Shown here: piece after piece, positions 52,177-62,482 of the stretch
Position numbering within the stretch: position 1 is the stretch's first letter
Layout of the letters: each line of letters starts with the position of its first letter
DNA from: Sphingomonas sp. AP4-R1
Lineage (GTDB): Bacteria; Pseudomonadota; Alphaproteobacteria; Sphingomonadales; Sphingomonadaceae
Direction: 5' to 3'
DNA length: 64,000 nucleotides
Assembly: GCF_013113735.1 (NCBI RefSeq)
Contig: NZ_CP053346.1
Location: 3,858,001 to 3,922,000 of the forward strand
Position numbers and translations under genes: made by a program
Notes under the pieces: generated by a model
Databases searched by the model: none
What the model was told of the DNA's origin: nothing
What the model saw: the letters and a program-made list of their open reading frames with translations, nothing else

Positions 52177-53463
52177 TCAGAGCGCGCCGCGCCGCACACC
52201 TCCTGCGAGGCTCCTCCGGGAATATGCGGCCCCTCTTGTGGCCGCAGCGGGTGCAAAGCTCGGCCGCAGGATTTTCGCGCCGGCGCGAAGTTGGTCGAGG
52301 TGATCCGACCACCATTGGGCCATCTCGACGCGCTCGTCCCAATGCGCCCCACGGTGATAGGCCGCGCGCACTCCATTCCGCTCTCCATGCGCAAGCGCGC
52401 GCTCGATCGCGTCCGGATGCCAAAGACCACATTCGTTCAACAAGGTGGAGGCGGTTGCTCGGAAACCGTGTGAGGTCATATCCTCCTTCCCGTAGCCGAG
52501 CCTGCGCAGCGCCGCGTTCAGGGTATTCTCGCACATCGGCCGCACGGTCGAACTGAGGGCCGGAAACATATATTTCGTGCTTCGCGCCATTCCCTTGAGC
52601 TCTCTAAGAAGCGCAAGCACCTGACGGGAGAGCGGCACGACGTGCGGCTGCTTCATCTTCATGCGATGCGGCGGCAAACGCCAGACGCTGGCATCCCAAT
52701 CGATTTCACTCCACTCGCCCTGCCGGAGCTCACCCGGGCGAAGGAAGACGTGCGGCGCGATCCTGAGCGCGAACAGGGTTTCGGCCTGGCCGCCATAACC
52801 TTCGATCGCCCGCAACAACTCGCCGACATCCTTGGGATCCAGGAGGGCCGCATGGTGTTTGGCGCGCGGTGCGATCAGGGCCCCCTTCAGGACATCGGCC
52901 GGGTTGGCGGTGGCACGTGCCGTGACGATCGCATAACGAAAGACACGAGACGAGAAAGCGCGCGTCCGGTTCGCCGTTTCGCGGTGCCCGCGCCGCTCGA
53001 GCTTGCGAAGCGCGGCGAGGAGCTCCTGCGGCGTGATGTCGGACACGGGCAGGGGGCCGATGTCGCGATCGAGCAGGTCGCGAAACCAGCGCGCCTTCTT
53101 CATCGTGGCGGCCGATTTCTCTTCGGCCTCCATCTTCTCGAGATACTCGTCGGCCACCAGGCGGAACGTGGTCGCCGCCCTCAGTTCGCCGGCGAGCTTC
53201 TCGCGGCGGCGGATGGCGAGCGGATCCTGCCCTTCATCGATCATGCGGCGGGCATGGTCCCGACGATCTCGGGCATCCTTGAGGGAAACCTCAGGATATT
53301 GGCCGAGCGACATCTTCCGCTCGATCCTGTTGAAACGGTATTTCAGCCGCCAGAGTTTGGCGCCGGATGGCTGGACAAGGAGGAACAGGCCTCGCTCATC
53401 CGTCAACTTATAGGGACTCGCCTTTGATTCGGCGTTCCGGACCTCGATCGCAGTGAGAGCCAT
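52177..53463 (-). CDS. int: Tyrosine recombinase (integrase)
   Basis: A 428-residue P4-type integrase. The N-terminal DUF4102 domain reads LTDERGLFLLVQPSGAKLWR and MSLGQYPEVSLKDARDRRD. The core-binding domain follows, then the catalytic domain with Arg in FLRPGELRQGEW, HGFR (His-x-x-Arg), and the nucleophile Tyr in RAAYHRG. ATG 53463 starts at the canonical MALTAIEVRNA; the longer frame crosses into the att region. It acts on the 3' end of tRNA-Thr about 170 bases away. Complete. Confidence 0.93.
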   Translation of the reverse strand: MALTAIEVRNAESKASPYKLTDERGLFLLVQPSGAKLWRLKYRFNRIERKMSLGQYPEVSLKDARDRRDHARRMIDEGQDPLAIRRREKLAGELRAATTFRLVADEYLEKMEAEEKSAATMKKARWFRDLLDRDIGPLPVSDITPQELLAALRKLERRGHRETANRTRAFSSRVFRYAIVTARATANPADVLKGALIAPRAKHHAALLDPKDVGELLRAIEGYGGQAETLFALRIAPHVFLRPGELRQGEWSEIDWDASVWRLPPHRMKMKQPHVVPLSRQVLALLRELKGMARSTKYMFPALSSTVRPMCENTLNAALRRLGYGKEDMTSHGFRATASTLLNECGLWHPDAIERALAHGERNGVRAAYHRGAHWDERVEMAQWWSDHLDQLRAGAKILRPSFAPAAATRGAAYSRRSLAGGVRRGAL

Positions 53464-53631
53464 GGACGTGGGGCCACCAGAAATTCGGGTTTCGCTCGTG
53501 GCCCCAAAAAGGCCCCCAAAATCGTCCGGATGGGGACGAATTCGAGCGGACACTCCCGGATTGCCGAGAGCGATTTTACCATATTTTCCAATGGTTTTCA
53601 GCGAATTTCTGAATGGCCACGGATGGCCCAA

Positions 53632-53707
53632 TGGTGCCGCTTACAGGACTCGAACCTGTGACCCCCGCATTACGAATGCGATGCTCTACCAGCTGAGCTA
53701 AAGCGGC
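53632..53707 (-). tRNA. tRNA-Thr (anticodon CGT), attachment site of the element
   Basis: A complete cloverleaf on the minus strand with acceptor GCCGCTT/AAGCGGC, anticodon loop TTCGTAA and an encoded CCA. The CGT anticodon reads ACG (Thr). Its 3' end faces the integrase, and the TTCGAGTCCTGTAAGCGGC stretch with ACCA is the probable att core. Confidence 0.95.
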
Positions 53708-53840
53708 GTCCGGCGCGTCCCCTATACGGGCTTTTCGGAGACCGCAAGCGGCTCGTTCAGTTTACCTTTCAGCAACCCTTAAAGCGCATCGGTATTTCCG
53801 TGGCGCGGGGGCGCTCACGATTGGCGGGATCAGGATTACG

Positions 53841-54878
53841 ATGGCGATCGGGACGGGACGGGACGGGACGGGAACGGATGCCGGCCCAACCTTCGAGCCG
53901 CTGCCTATCATCGGCAGCGAGCGCCGGCTCCATGTGCGGGCGTTCCATTATTGGCGCGCGCGGGCCGATGGCCGCCCGATGCCGCGTCTGGAAGACTGCG
54001 CCGATCTGAGCGAGGCCGGCTTTGCGCGTCAGATGATTCTGATCGATCTGGCCAAGGGCGACAGGCCGGCGCGAATCCGTGCGGTCGGCCGCGATCTGGT
54101 CGAGGAGGTTCCCAATGCCGAAATTCCGGCCGGCAGCCTGATCGACGAGCTTCTCGTAAGGCTGCCGACCGTGGCGCTTCAGCGCGCGCCTGTCGGCTTC
54201 GAGGCTGAAGCACCGGCGGGCGAGGATCTGGGCCGCTGCTTCCGGGGCATTCTTCTGCCCATCGCCGGTGACGATGATGCGATCGCGCACGTGCTGGGCG
54301 TGATCAGCTGGCGTCAGGTGGCGGCCGAACATCCGGGCCGCGAGATCATGGCCGCGGTAGCCAGCCTGCCGACCGCGCCGCGCGCGGCGGACGGTGGATC
54401 GCCCTGGTCCGCGGATCCCGTCACGCGGCGGCTTCCCGCAGCGGCGACGCCGGAGGAAAGGCTGGCCTCGGCCCGCACCTGGAAGGCGCTGGCGGGCATG
54501 GACCGCACGCGGTCGCGCACGCATTTCCATGCCGCCATCGGCGCGGCCTATGACGCCGTGGCCGATCTGCCGACGGACGAGACCGCCGGGACGCTTCTGT
54601 CCGTATTCGATGACGCACCCGAACTGCCGCTGATCGAGCAGGCCATCGAGCATGCCCGCCTGCTCGCGATCGGCGGGCATGAGCTGGCCAGCTGGCTGGA
54701 CGGGCTGCCGGGCGGGCTCGCCGAGTTCATCGCCCAGCAGGACGCCGCGCTGGAACCCGAGGCGGAGCCGACCCGCATGCGTTTCCGCCTGTCGTCGCTC
54801 GATGCCGATCTGCTGGCGCCCGCTCCCCGGCGCGACAAGGACTCGCGAACCCTGCCGAAACGCCGCGCCTCGCGCTGA
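53841..54878 (+). CDS. PAS-like conserved protein
   Basis: A 345-residue soluble protein. The first 170 residues have a PAS-like arrangement (HVRAFHYWRARADGRPMPRL, DCADLSEAGFARQMILIDL, RIRAVGRDLVEE, GRCFRGILLPI and HVLGVISWR), as in the PAS_5-type family of alphaproteobacteria. The C-terminal part is helical with no known motif. No kinase or DNA-binding output. First chromosomal gene after the tRNA, in the same direction as the glutamate dehydrogenase gene. The exact role is unknown. Confidence 0.65.
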   Translation: MAIGTGRDGTGTDAGPTFEPLPIIGSERRLHVRAFHYWRARADGRPMPRLEDCADLSEAGFARQMILIDLAKGDRPARIRAVGRDLVEEVPNAEIPAGSLIDELLVRLPTVALQRAPVGFEAEAPAGEDLGRCFRGILLPIAGDDDAIAHVLGVISWRQVAAEHPGREIMAAVASLPTAPRAADGGSPWSADPVTRRLPAAATPEERLASARTWKALAGMDRTRSRTHFHAAIGAAYDAVADLPTDETAGTLLSVFDDAPELPLIEQAIEHARLLAIGGHELASWLDGLPGGLAEFIAQQDAALEPEAEPTRMRFRLSSLDADLLAPAPRRDKDSRTLPKRRASR

Positions 54879-55002
54879 TATCCGGCGGCAGGCCCGCTTC
54901 GTCGCTCCGCTTGTGCTGATAACCGGCGAAGCGCATATCGCCCTCCCATGACAGCATGGAACGAGGGTGGCCGCACCGATGGCCGCCCCGAGGAGCGGAT
55001 GC

Positions 55003-58000
55003 ATGGATGCGGAACTCGCCGAAGCCGGAACGGAGATGATCTTGGACAAGTCGATGGGGGAGGCCATCGCCGCTTCCCTGACCAGTGGAGCACTGCCTGG
55101 CGAAACGGACGGGTTTGATGAGGCCAGCCGCGCGGAGGCTGCGGCCTTCGTGATGGCAACCGCCTCGGAGCGGCGCCCCGGAGAAGCGGCGCTGCGGATC
55201 GAATCGATCGGGGGCGAGGGCGCGCGGCGCCGGATGCGCGTTGCGATCGTCAATGACGACATGCCCTTTCTGGTGGATTCGGTTGCCGGCGCGCTGGCGG
55301 ATCAGGGCATCGATATCCACCGGCTGCTGCATCCGGTCGTCGCCGCGCGACGCGATGGCGAGGGGCGCCTGATCGAGCTGATCCGGGGCGAGGCCAGCGG
55401 CGAGCGCCGGGAATCGATGATCTATATCGAGGCGGATCGCGCCGACGCGAAGGCACGCCGCGCGCTGGAAAGCGAGATCGGCAGCACGCTCGGCGACGTG
55501 CGGCTGGCCGTGGAGGACTGGCCGCGCATGCAACTGGCGCTGCGCGATGCCGCGACGACGCTGCCCGATGGCGAGGGCGCCGCCTTGCTACGTTGGTTCC
55601 TGGAGCGCCACTTCACCTTGCTGGGCGCGCATGTCGAGGCACGCGACGGCTCGTGCCGCGACGGGCTGGGCATCCTGCGACGCGACGGCGATCCGCTCTG
55701 GACCGATGCGGCCCGCGCCGAAGCCTTCCGCTGGTTCGAGCGCGGCGGCGATGCGCCGCTGGCGATCAAGAGCGATCGCCAGGCGCGCGTGCATCGTCGC
55801 GGCGCGCTGGACATGCTGGTGGTGCCGGTTCGCGGCGACACCGGCGTCGAGGCGCTTTCCATCCATGTCGGCCTGTGGACCAGCGCAGCCCTGCGCTCGC
55901 CATCGGACAAGGTGCCGGTGCTGCGCGCCCGGCTGCGTTCGATCGAGGAGAAATATGGGTTCGATCCGGCGGCCCATGCCGGCAAGGCGCTGCGCCATGC
56001 GCTGTCGGCGCTGCCGCACGATCTGCTGGTCGGGCTCGCGCCGGATGGACTGGAGGACGTGGCGCTCACGGCGATGTCGCTGGCGGATCGCCCGCGCCCG
56101 AAGCTGGTGATCGCGGCGGGGCCGCTGCGGCGGCATCTTTACGCCTTTGTCTGGTTGCCGCGCGAGGCTGTGTCGACCGCGCTGCGCGTGGCGATCCGCA
56201 ACCTGTTGTCGGAGGCGACGGAGGCCCCCGTCTCCAGCTGGTCGCTGGAAACCGGGGGAGAGGGCGATCTCGCTCTGCTGCGTTTCACGCTCGATCCGGG
56301 CGCGGGCGCGACGATGCCCGATGTCGCGGCACTGGATCACGCGATCGAGGCGATGCTGCGCGGCTGGGCCCCCGCCGTCGAGATCGCGCTGGGCCAGACG
56401 GTGAATGCTACGCGCGCCGCCCGCCTGACGATCGATTGGGCCGAGCAGTTTCCCGCCGCCTATCGCAATGTCGAGGGGCCGGCCGAGGCCGCGGCGGACG
56501 CGCTGCAACTGGATGCGCTGGGTGACGAACGCGCCCGCGGCACGCGCATCGCGCCCGCTGCGGACGGCGAAGCGAAGCGGCTGCGGCTCAAGACCTATCG
56601 TCTCGGTGGACTGATGTCGCTGTCGTCGGCCGTGCCGGTGCTGGAGAATTTCGGCTTCACGGTCCTGTCGGAGCGCCCGACGCGCATGGCCGATGAGCGG
56701 CAGGCCTATATCCACGATTTCCTGCTCGAGACGCGCGATGCGGCGATCGTCGACAGCGTGCTGGCGCGAAGCGAAAATGTGAGCGCGGCGATCACGGCGG
56801 TGCTGGAAGGCAAGGCCGAGGATGACGCGTTCAACGCGCTGGTCGTCTCGGTCGGCTTGAGCCCCGCCGATGTGCTACTCCTCCGGGCGTGGTTCCGCTA
56901 TCTGCGGCAGACCGGCCTGGCTTATGGTCTGCAGACGGTGGCCGATGCCTTGGCACGCTCCGCCAGCGTTACCAAGGATTTGCTGGCCTTCTTTCACGCC
57001 CGGCATGATCCGAAGAACGCCAGCGACGGGGCGGACGAACTCGCCCGGATCGACGAGGGCCTCGCGGCCGTCGCCTCGATCGAGGATGATCGCATCCTGC
57101 GGCGCCTGCGCGGGCTGGTGCTGGCGATCTTGCGGACCAACGCGTTCACACCGGCCTCCGAGGAGGCGCTCGCCTTCAAGCTCGATTCCGCCGAGGTGCC
57201 GAATTTGCCGCGCCCGCGTCCGTGGCGCGAAATCTGGGTCTACAGCCCGCGCGTCGAGGGTATCCACCTGCGCGGCGGCCCGATCGCACGCGGCGGCCTG
57301 CGCTGGTCCGATCGTCGCGACGACTTCCGCACCGAAATTCTGGGCCTGATGAAGGCGCAGGTGGTGAAGAATGCCGTGATCGTGCCGACGGGGGCGAAGG
57401 GCGGCTTCTATCCCAAGCAACTGCCTTCGCCCACCGATCGTGATGCCTGGCTGGCCGAAGGGACGGAGAGTTATCGTATCTTTATCCGTACCTTGCTGTC
57501 GGTGACGGATAATCTGGTGGAAGGCGCCGTCGTCCATCCGGACGGCGTGACGATCCGCGATGGCGACGATCCCTATTTCGTCGTCGCCGCCGACAAGGGC
57601 ACGGCCACCTTCTCCGATGTCGCCAATGCGATCGCGGTGGAGCGCGGCTTCTGGCTGGGCGATGCCTTCGCCAGCGGCGGCAGCGTCGGCTATGACCATA
57701 AGGCGATGGGGATCACGGCGCGCGGTGCATGGGTTTCCGTCCAGCGTCATTTCAAGGAGATGGGGATCGACGTTCAGACCGATCCCGTCACCGTCGTCGG
57801 CTGCGGCGACATGTCCGGCGACGTGTTCGGCAACGGGATGCTGCTGTCGAAGTCGCTGAAGCTGGTCGCCGCCTTCGATCATCGCCACATCTTCCTCGAT
57901 CCCACGCCCGATGCGGCGCGGAGCTGGGAAGAGCGTGCGCGCATGTTCGCGCTGCCCCGGTCTTCGTGGGCGGATTATGATGCCGGGCTCATCTCGGACG

Positions 58001-59664
58001 GCGGCGGCATCTTCCCGCGCACGCAGAAGAGTATTCCGCTCTCGCCCGAAATCCGGGCCGTGCTGGGCATCACGGAGTCCGCGCTCGATCCCTCCTCGCT
58101 GATCAGCGCGATCCTGAAATCTCCGGCCGACCTGCTCTGGTTCGGCGGCATCGGCACCTATGTGAAGGCCGCGGCCGAAGGCAATGTGGAGGTGGGCGAC
58201 GCCGCCAACGATCCGCACCGCGTGAATGGCGAGGAATTGCGCGTGAAGGTGGTGGGCGAGGGCGCCAATCTGGGCGTCACGCAGGCCGGCCGCATCGCCT
58301 TTGCCGAGCGTGGCGGGCGCATCAACACCGACTTCATCGACAATTCGGCGGGCGTCGATTGCTCGGACAATGAGGTCAACATCAAGATCGCGCTCAATCG
58401 CGAGATGAACGAGGGGCGCCTGCCGTTCGAGGAGCGCAACATCTTCCTCGCCGGCATGACCGACGAAGTGGCGCGGATCGTGCTGGAGGATAATCGCCTC
58501 CAGACGCTCGGCCTGTCGCTGGCGGAGCGGGGCGGTGCCGCCGCATTGCCGGGCCAGGTGCGCGTCGTCGAGATCCTGGAAGGCATGGGCCGGATCGATC
58601 GCGCGGTCGACGGGATCGAGCCGAACGAGGCCCTGTTCCGGCGGGCGCGCGAGGATCGCGGGCTCACGCGGCCCGAACTGGCGGTACTGCTGAGCCACGG
58701 CAAGCTCGCGCTGCAGGCGGCGATCGAGGCCACCGAAGTCGCGGCCGATCCCTGGTTCCAGCCTTTGCTGCGCGCCGCCTTCCCGCCGCAGATGCAGGCG
58801 CGCTTCGCCGAAGCGATCGATGCGCACCGGCTGCGGCCGGAGATCGTCGCCACCAAGATGGCGAACCGGGTGGTCAACCGGCTCGGCCTCGTCGGGCCGT
58901 TTGAGCTTTCCGAGGAAGAGGGCGTCACGCTGGCCGACGTGGCCGCGGCCTATTTCGCGGCGGATGCCCTGCTCGGCTTCGAGGCGCTGTTCGCGCAGAT
59001 CGAGGATGCCCCGATGAGCGAAAGCGCCCGCCTGCTGTTGCTCGACATGGCGGGGCATGGTGCGCGGCTGCATGTCGCGGATCTTCTCCGGGCCTGCGGC
59101 GGACGGATCGAACCGGAAGCGATCGTGCGCGATCTGAAGCCGGGCCTCGATCGCCTTTCCGAAGGGCTGGACTCGCTCCTGCGGGACGATGCCCGGACGC
59201 AGGCCAAGGCGCTGCAGGCGCGGCTGGTCGATGCTGGTGGTGACGAGGCGCTCGCGGATCGCATCGTCCAGCTGTTCGAACTGGACGGCGCGGTCGGCAC
59301 GGCGGCGCTCGGCGCCCAGATCGGACAGAACGAAATGGCGCTGACCGAGGCCTATGTGCGGCTGGGCGAGACGCTCGGCATCGATTGGGCGAAATCGGCG
59401 GCGGTGCGCTTCGTTCCGGCCGATCCGTGGGAGCGACTGCTCAGCGCCGGCCTCGCGCGCGATTTCGAGCAGCTCCGTCTCGATTTCTTCGCCCGGTTGG
59501 GCGGAGACAATCCGGGGGCCGCGCTGGATGTGTGGCTGGCCGAGAATGAGACGGCGGTGGCGCAGTTCGTCCAGCTCGTCGATCGGGCGCGGCGTGCGCC
59601 GACCGTGACTGCGGCGATGCTCGCGCAGATCGCGGCGCAGGCACGCGGGCTGCTTTCCCGCTAG
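55003..59664 (+). CDS. gdhZ: Large NAD-dependent glutamate dehydrogenase
   Basis: A 1,553-residue member of the about 180-kDa NAD-GDH class. The N-terminal ACT-like regulatory region starts about MDAELAEAG and includes VNDDMPFLVDSVAGALADQG. The central catalytic domain has GGLRWSDRRDDFRTEILGL, KNAVIVPTGAKGGFYPKQLP and VVGCGDMSGDVFGNG, with GEGANLGVTQAGRIAFAERG in the later catalytic part and a helical C-terminus. It deaminates glutamate to 2-oxoglutarate and ammonia with NAD. ATG 55003 is preferred to 54967 because AGGAG lies eight bases upstream. Full length, ordinary chromosomal gene. Confidence 0.93.
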   Translation: MDAELAEAGTEMILDKSMGEAIAASLTSGALPGETDGFDEASRAEAAAFVMATASERRPGEAALRIESIGGEGARRRMRVAIVNDDMPFLVDSVAGALADQGIDIHRLLHPVVAARRDGEGRLIELIRGEASGERRESMIYIEADRADAKARRALESEIGSTLGDVRLAVEDWPRMQLALRDAATTLPDGEGAALLRWFLERHFTLLGAHVEARDGSCRDGLGILRRDGDPLWTDAARAEAFRWFERGGDAPLAIKSDRQARVHRRGALDMLVVPVRGDTGVEALSIHVGLWTSAALRSPSDKVPVLRARLRSIEEKYGFDPAAHAGKALRHALSALPHDLLVGLAPDGLEDVALTAMSLADRPRPKLVIAAGPLRRHLYAFVWLPREAVSTALRVAIRNLLSEATEAPVSSWSLETGGEGDLALLRFTLDPGAGATMPDVAALDHAIEAMLRGWAPAVEIALGQTVNATRAARLTIDWAEQFPAAYRNVEGPAEAAADALQLDALGDERARGTRIAPAADGEAKRLRLKTYRLGGLMSLSSAVPVLENFGFTVLSERPTRMADERQAYIHDFLLETRDAAIVDSVLARSENVSAAITAVLEGKAEDDAFNALVVSVGLSPADVLLLRAWFRYLRQTGLAYGLQTVADALARSASVTKDLLAFFHARHDPKNASDGADELARIDEGLAAVASIEDDRILRRLRGLVLAILRTNAFTPASEEALAFKLDSAEVPNLPRPRPWREIWVYSPRVEGIHLRGGPIARGGLRWSDRRDDFRTEILGLMKAQVVKNAVIVPTGAKGGFYPKQLPSPTDRDAWLAEGTESYRIFIRTLLSVTDNLVEGAVVHPDGVTIRDGDDPYFVVAADKGTATFSDVANAIAVERGFWLGDAFASGGSVGYDHKAMGITARGAWVSVQRHFKEMGIDVQTDPVTVVGCGDMSGDVFGNGMLLSKSLKLVAAFDHRHIFLDPTPDAARSWEERARMFALPRSSWADYDAGLISDGGGIFPRTQKSIPLSPEIRAVLGITESALDPSSLISAILKSPADLLWFGGIGTYVKAAAEGNVEVGDAANDPHRVNGEELRVKVVGEGANLGVTQAGRIAFAERGGRINTDFIDNSAGVDCSDNEVNIKIALNREMNEGRLPFEERNIFLAGMTDEVARIVLEDNRLQTLGLSLAERGGAAALPGQVRVVEILEGMGRIDRAVDGIEPNEALFRRAREDRGLTRPELAVLLSHGKLALQAAIEATEVAADPWFQPLLRAAFPPQMQARFAEAIDAHRLRPEIVATKMANRVVNRLGLVGPFELSEEEGVTLADVAAAYFAADALLGFEALFAQIEDAPMSESARLLLLDMAGHGARLHVADLLRACGGRIEPEAIVRDLKPGLDRLSEGLDSLLRDDARTQAKALQARLVDAGGDEALADRIVQLFELDGAVGTAALGAQIGQNEMALTEAYVRLGETLGIDWAKSAAVRFVPADPWERLLSAGLARDFEQLRLDFFARLGGDNPGAALDVWLAENETAVAQFVQLVDRARRAPTVTAAMLAQIAAQARGLLSR

Positions 59665-59676
59665 ACCGATCGACAG

Positions 59677-59700
59677 GAGAGGGGCGGGCGACCGCCTCTC
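59677..59700 (+). terminator. Probable terminator after the glutamate dehydrogenase gene
   Basis: GAGAGGGGCGG pairs with CCGCCTCTC with a short loop and one bulge, followed by TTCCCGTCTG rather than a clean T-run. Confidence 0.45.
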
Positions 59701-59808
59701 TTCCCGTCTGTCGGCGGGGCTGCGTGGGGATCGGCGAGAAGAGCATGATTTCGCGCGGGTCAGCTCCGCGCAGGCCGATCCGCTCCGTTCAGGCGGTGAA
59801 TGCCCCGA

Positions 59809-60600
59809 TCAGAGGCGCGGGAATTTGAAGCCGCCGGGCATGGGTGGCGCACCGGGCTCCACGTCCGCCACGTCGAGGCGGCGCCAGCCATTGGGGCTCA
59901 GGCGCTCCATCGGCTGGAAGCGCGTCTTATACTGCATCCGGGCCGAGCCCTTCACCCAATAGCCGAGATAGACGTAGGGCAGGCCGGCCGCATTGGCGCG
60001 GACGATATGATCGAGGATGATGAAGGTGCCGAGACCGGGGCGGTCCTCCAGATCAGGCTCGAAGAAACTGTACACCATCGACAGGCCGTCCGACTGCTGA
60101 TCGGTCAGGCAGGCGCCGATCAGGCGGCCGGGGCGGCCGTTGGTGGAGGGCTCGCGATATTCGACGACGAAGGTGGTGACGGGCGTCTGCTCCACCATGT
60201 CGGCGAAATCCAGCTCGTCCATCTCGGCCATGCCGCCGCCGGGATGGCGCGCGGAGAGATAGCGGCGGAGCAGGCCATATTGCTCCTCGGTCGTCCACGG
60301 GCGGCAGGCGCTGATCTCGAGATCGGCATTGCGGCGCATCAGCTTGCGCTGGGTGGAGTTCGCCTTGAACTCGCCCGCGACGACGCGGACGGACACGCAG
60401 GCCTGGCAATCGATGCAGCTCGGCCGGTAGGCGACGCCCTGGCTGCGGCGGAAGCCGATTCGGCCCAGCGCCTCGTTCAGCTCGGCGGCATGCGGTCCGG
60501 CGAGTTCGGTGAAGACCTTTCGCTCCGTGCGCCCGGCCAGATACGGGCACGGCGCAGGGGTCGTCACGAAGAAACGCGGAAATTTGAATTGCGCGCTCAC
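59809..60600 (-). CDS. bpt: Bpt, aspartate/glutamate leucyltransferase
   Basis: A 263-residue aminoacyl-tRNA-protein transferase. The conserved cysteines are in [14 protein letters not shown], and typical segments are [49 protein letters not shown] and [10 protein letters not shown]. It attaches leucine from Leu-tRNA to N-terminal Asp or Glu, marking proteins for ClpAP. Complete. Divergent from hemC across 257 bases; convergent with the glutamate dehydrogenase gene. Confidence 0.92.
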   Translation of the reverse strand: MSAQFKFPRFFVTTPAPCPYLAGRTERKVFTELAGPHAAELNEALGRIGFRRSQGVAYRPSCIDCQACVSVRVVAGEFKANSTQRKLMRRNADLEISACRPWTTEEQYGLLRRYLSARHPGGGMAEMDELDFADMVEQTPVTTFVVEYREPSTNGRPGRLIGACLTDQQSDGLSMVYSFFEPDLEDRPGLGTFIILDHIVRANAAGLPYVYLGYWVKGSARMQYKTRFQPMERLSPNGWRRLDVADVEPGAPPMPGGFKFPRL

Positions 60601-60857
60601 CGCCCGATCACGCCCCTACCGCTTCAAATGACCCCATCCGGGCTTATGCCGTCAGCACGCCCGCATGGAAAGTCCGTTTACCACCAAAGATGGTTGCGGA
60701 ATCCTTGCCATGGCAAAATATCCGGCAAGTCGAGCGTCTTTCCTTCCCGGAGACGAAAGAAGGGGCCTGCTCCGACGGGCGATACGATCGGTGGGATCGG
60801 TTGCACCTCGGGAACGATCCGCTTGATCGCCCGACGCGGACGCGTACAGGCGCTTGC

Positions 60858-61772
60858 ATGTTTCCGCTTCGACTTGGCACCCGTGGTTCCCCGCTCGCGC
60901 TGACGCAGGCCGATATGGTTTCGGCCGCGCTCCGTGCCGCGCACGGCTGGAGCGAGGAAGCGATCCGGATCGTGCCGATCCGCACGACCGGCGATCGTAT
61001 CCAGGATCGCGCGCTGGCCGAGGTCGGCGGCAAGGCGCTGTGGACCAAGGAACTGGATCGCGCCTTGTTCGACGGCGATGTCGATTTCGCGGTCCACTCG
61101 ATGAAGGACGTCGAGACGATTCGGCCCGAAGGCATCGTCATCGCGGCGATGCTGCCCCGTGCCGACGTGCGCGATCGGCTGATCGGCGCGGAGACGGTCG
61201 CGGCGCTGCCGCAGGGCGCACGCATCGGCACCTCGTCGCCGCGCCGCGCCGCACAACTCCGCCGGCTGCGTCCCGATCTCTCGGTCGTGCTGTTTCGCGG
61301 CAATGTCGATACGCGGCTGGCCAAGCTGAAGCAGGGCGAGGCGGACGCCACGTTGCTGGCGGCGGCGGGGCTCGACCGGCTGGGCCGGGCCGAGATCGGC
61401 CATGCGATCCCGATCGAAACGATGCTGCCCGCGCCCGCGCAGGGCGCCGTGGGGATCGAGACTTTGGCGACCCGCACGGAGATCGCCCGGCTGATCGCGG
61501 CGATCGATCATGGCCCGACGCATCGCTGCGTCGCGGCCGAGCGCGCCTTTCTGGCGGCGCTGGGTGCGGACTGTCGCTCGCCCGTGGCGGCGCTGGCGGT
61601 GGAGGAGGGCGAGACGATCCGCCTGCGCGCCGAGATATTGAGCGAGGCCGGGGAAACGCAGGTCGGCGGCGAGGCCGTGTTCGCGGCGGAGGATCCGGCG
61701 GGGCCGGCTACGCTGGGTCGTGACCTGCTCGCCCGCGCCGATCCGGCCCTGCGCGCGCTTTTCGCGGGCTGA
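60858..61772 (+). CDS. hemC: HemC, porphobilinogen deaminase
   Basis: A 304-residue hydroxymethylbilane synthase. It has LRLGTRGSPLALTQA at the start, SMKDVETI, IGTSSPRRAAQL (substrate-binding), FRGNVDTRLAKL, PAPAQGAVGIE and the cofactor-bearing Cys in LGADCRSPVA. It joins four porphobilinogens into hydroxymethylbilane in haem synthesis. ATG 60858 is the family start; the longer frame is discarded. Its stop overlaps hemD by one base. Confidence 0.95.
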   Translation: MFPLRLGTRGSPLALTQADMVSAALRAAHGWSEEAIRIVPIRTTGDRIQDRALAEVGGKALWTKELDRALFDGDVDFAVHSMKDVETIRPEGIVIAAMLPRADVRDRLIGAETVAALPQGARIGTSSPRRAAQLRRLRPDLSVVLFRGNVDTRLAKLKQGEADATLLAAAGLDRLGRAEIGHAIPIETMLPAPAQGAVGIETLATRTEIARLIAAIDHGPTHRCVAAERAFLAALGADCRSPVAALAVEEGETIRLRAEILSEAGETQVGGEAVFAAEDPAGPATLGRDLLARADPALRALFAG

Positions 61773-62482
61773 TGCGCCTGCTGGTGCTCCGTCCCGAGCC
61801 GGGCGCGCGCGCCACGGCCCAGCGGATCGCCGCGCTCGGCCACGAGGCGATCGTCACGCCTCTGTTCACGGTGGCACCGGTGGCGTGGCAGGCGCCCGAT
61901 CCCACCGATCATGACGCGCTGATCCTGACGAGCGCCAATGCCGTCCGTCATGCGGGGCCGGGGCTGGCGGATCTGGCGGGGCTTCCCGTCTATGCGGTGG
62001 GCGCCGCGACGGCGACGGCGGCGCGCGAAGCCGGGCTCTCGGTACGCGCCGCCGGCCTTTCCGATGGCGCCGCGCTTTTGGCGCATGCCGCTGCCGATGG
62101 CGTGCGGACACCGCTGCATCTGGCCGGGGCCGATCATCGCGCGATCTCGCAGGACGGGTGCGAACTGCGCCGGATCATCGTCTATCGCGCCGATCCGGTG
62201 GCGCGCCTGCCCGATGAGGCGCGGCGGGCGCTGGCGGATGGCGCCATCGCGCTGCTCCATTCTCCGCGCGCCGCCGCCTTGTTCTCCGGCCTCGTCGCGG
62301 AGGGCGAAATTCCGCGCGGTTCGATCGCGATCGCGGCCATCAGCGCCGCGACCGCACGGGCGGCGGGAGAAGGTTGGCGCTCGACAAGTCTCGCCGCCTT
62401 GCCCACAGACGAGGCCCTGTTGGCGGCGGCACTGCTGCTGTGCCAGACAGAGGCGGGGATGCAGGACCGCGCAGGGGTGTGA
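61772..62482 (+). CDS. hemD: HemD, uroporphyrinogen-III synthase
   Basis: A 236-residue protein in the position expected after hemC and coupled to it (TGATG). Segments LRPEPGARATAQRIAALGHE, LILTSANAVRHAG, LPVYAVGAATATAARE and ALLHSPRAAALF are typical of this poorly conserved family. It closes hydroxymethylbilane to uroporphyrinogen III. Its stop overlaps the next gene by one base. Confidence 0.9.
   Translation: MRLLVLRPEPGARATAQRIAALGHEAIVTPLFTVAPVAWQAPDPTDHDALILTSANAVRHAGPGLADLAGLPVYAVGAATATAAREAGLSVRAAGLSDGAALLAHAAADGVRTPLHLAGADHRAISQDGCELRRIIVYRADPVARLPDEARRALADGAIALLHSPRAAALFSGLVAEGEIPRGSIAIAAISAATARAAGEGWRSTSLAALPTDEALLAAALLLCQTEAGMQDRAGV

Larger units (their letters stand above)
1..53640. 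mobile_element. Right arm of an integrative/conjugative element inserted at tRNA-Thr(CGT)
   Basis: A tyrosine integrase (52177-53463) lies next to the 3' end of a tRNA-Thr gene, an excisionase-like HTH gene lies beside it, and a relaxosome protein, TraD/TraG-like coupling protein and MobF relaxase precede them. Everything to the left has accessory character (DUF736, DUF2493, DUF932, MucR, primase-like toprim protein, toxin-antitoxin, SOS mutagenesis cassette), while everything right of the tRNA is housekeeping. Integration at a tRNA 3' end with the integrase adjacent is standard for ICEs and islands. I found no second copy of the tRNA 3' end within the window, so the other boundary and any type IV secretion genes should be left of position 1. 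The extent as a single element is inferred. Confidence 0.75.
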
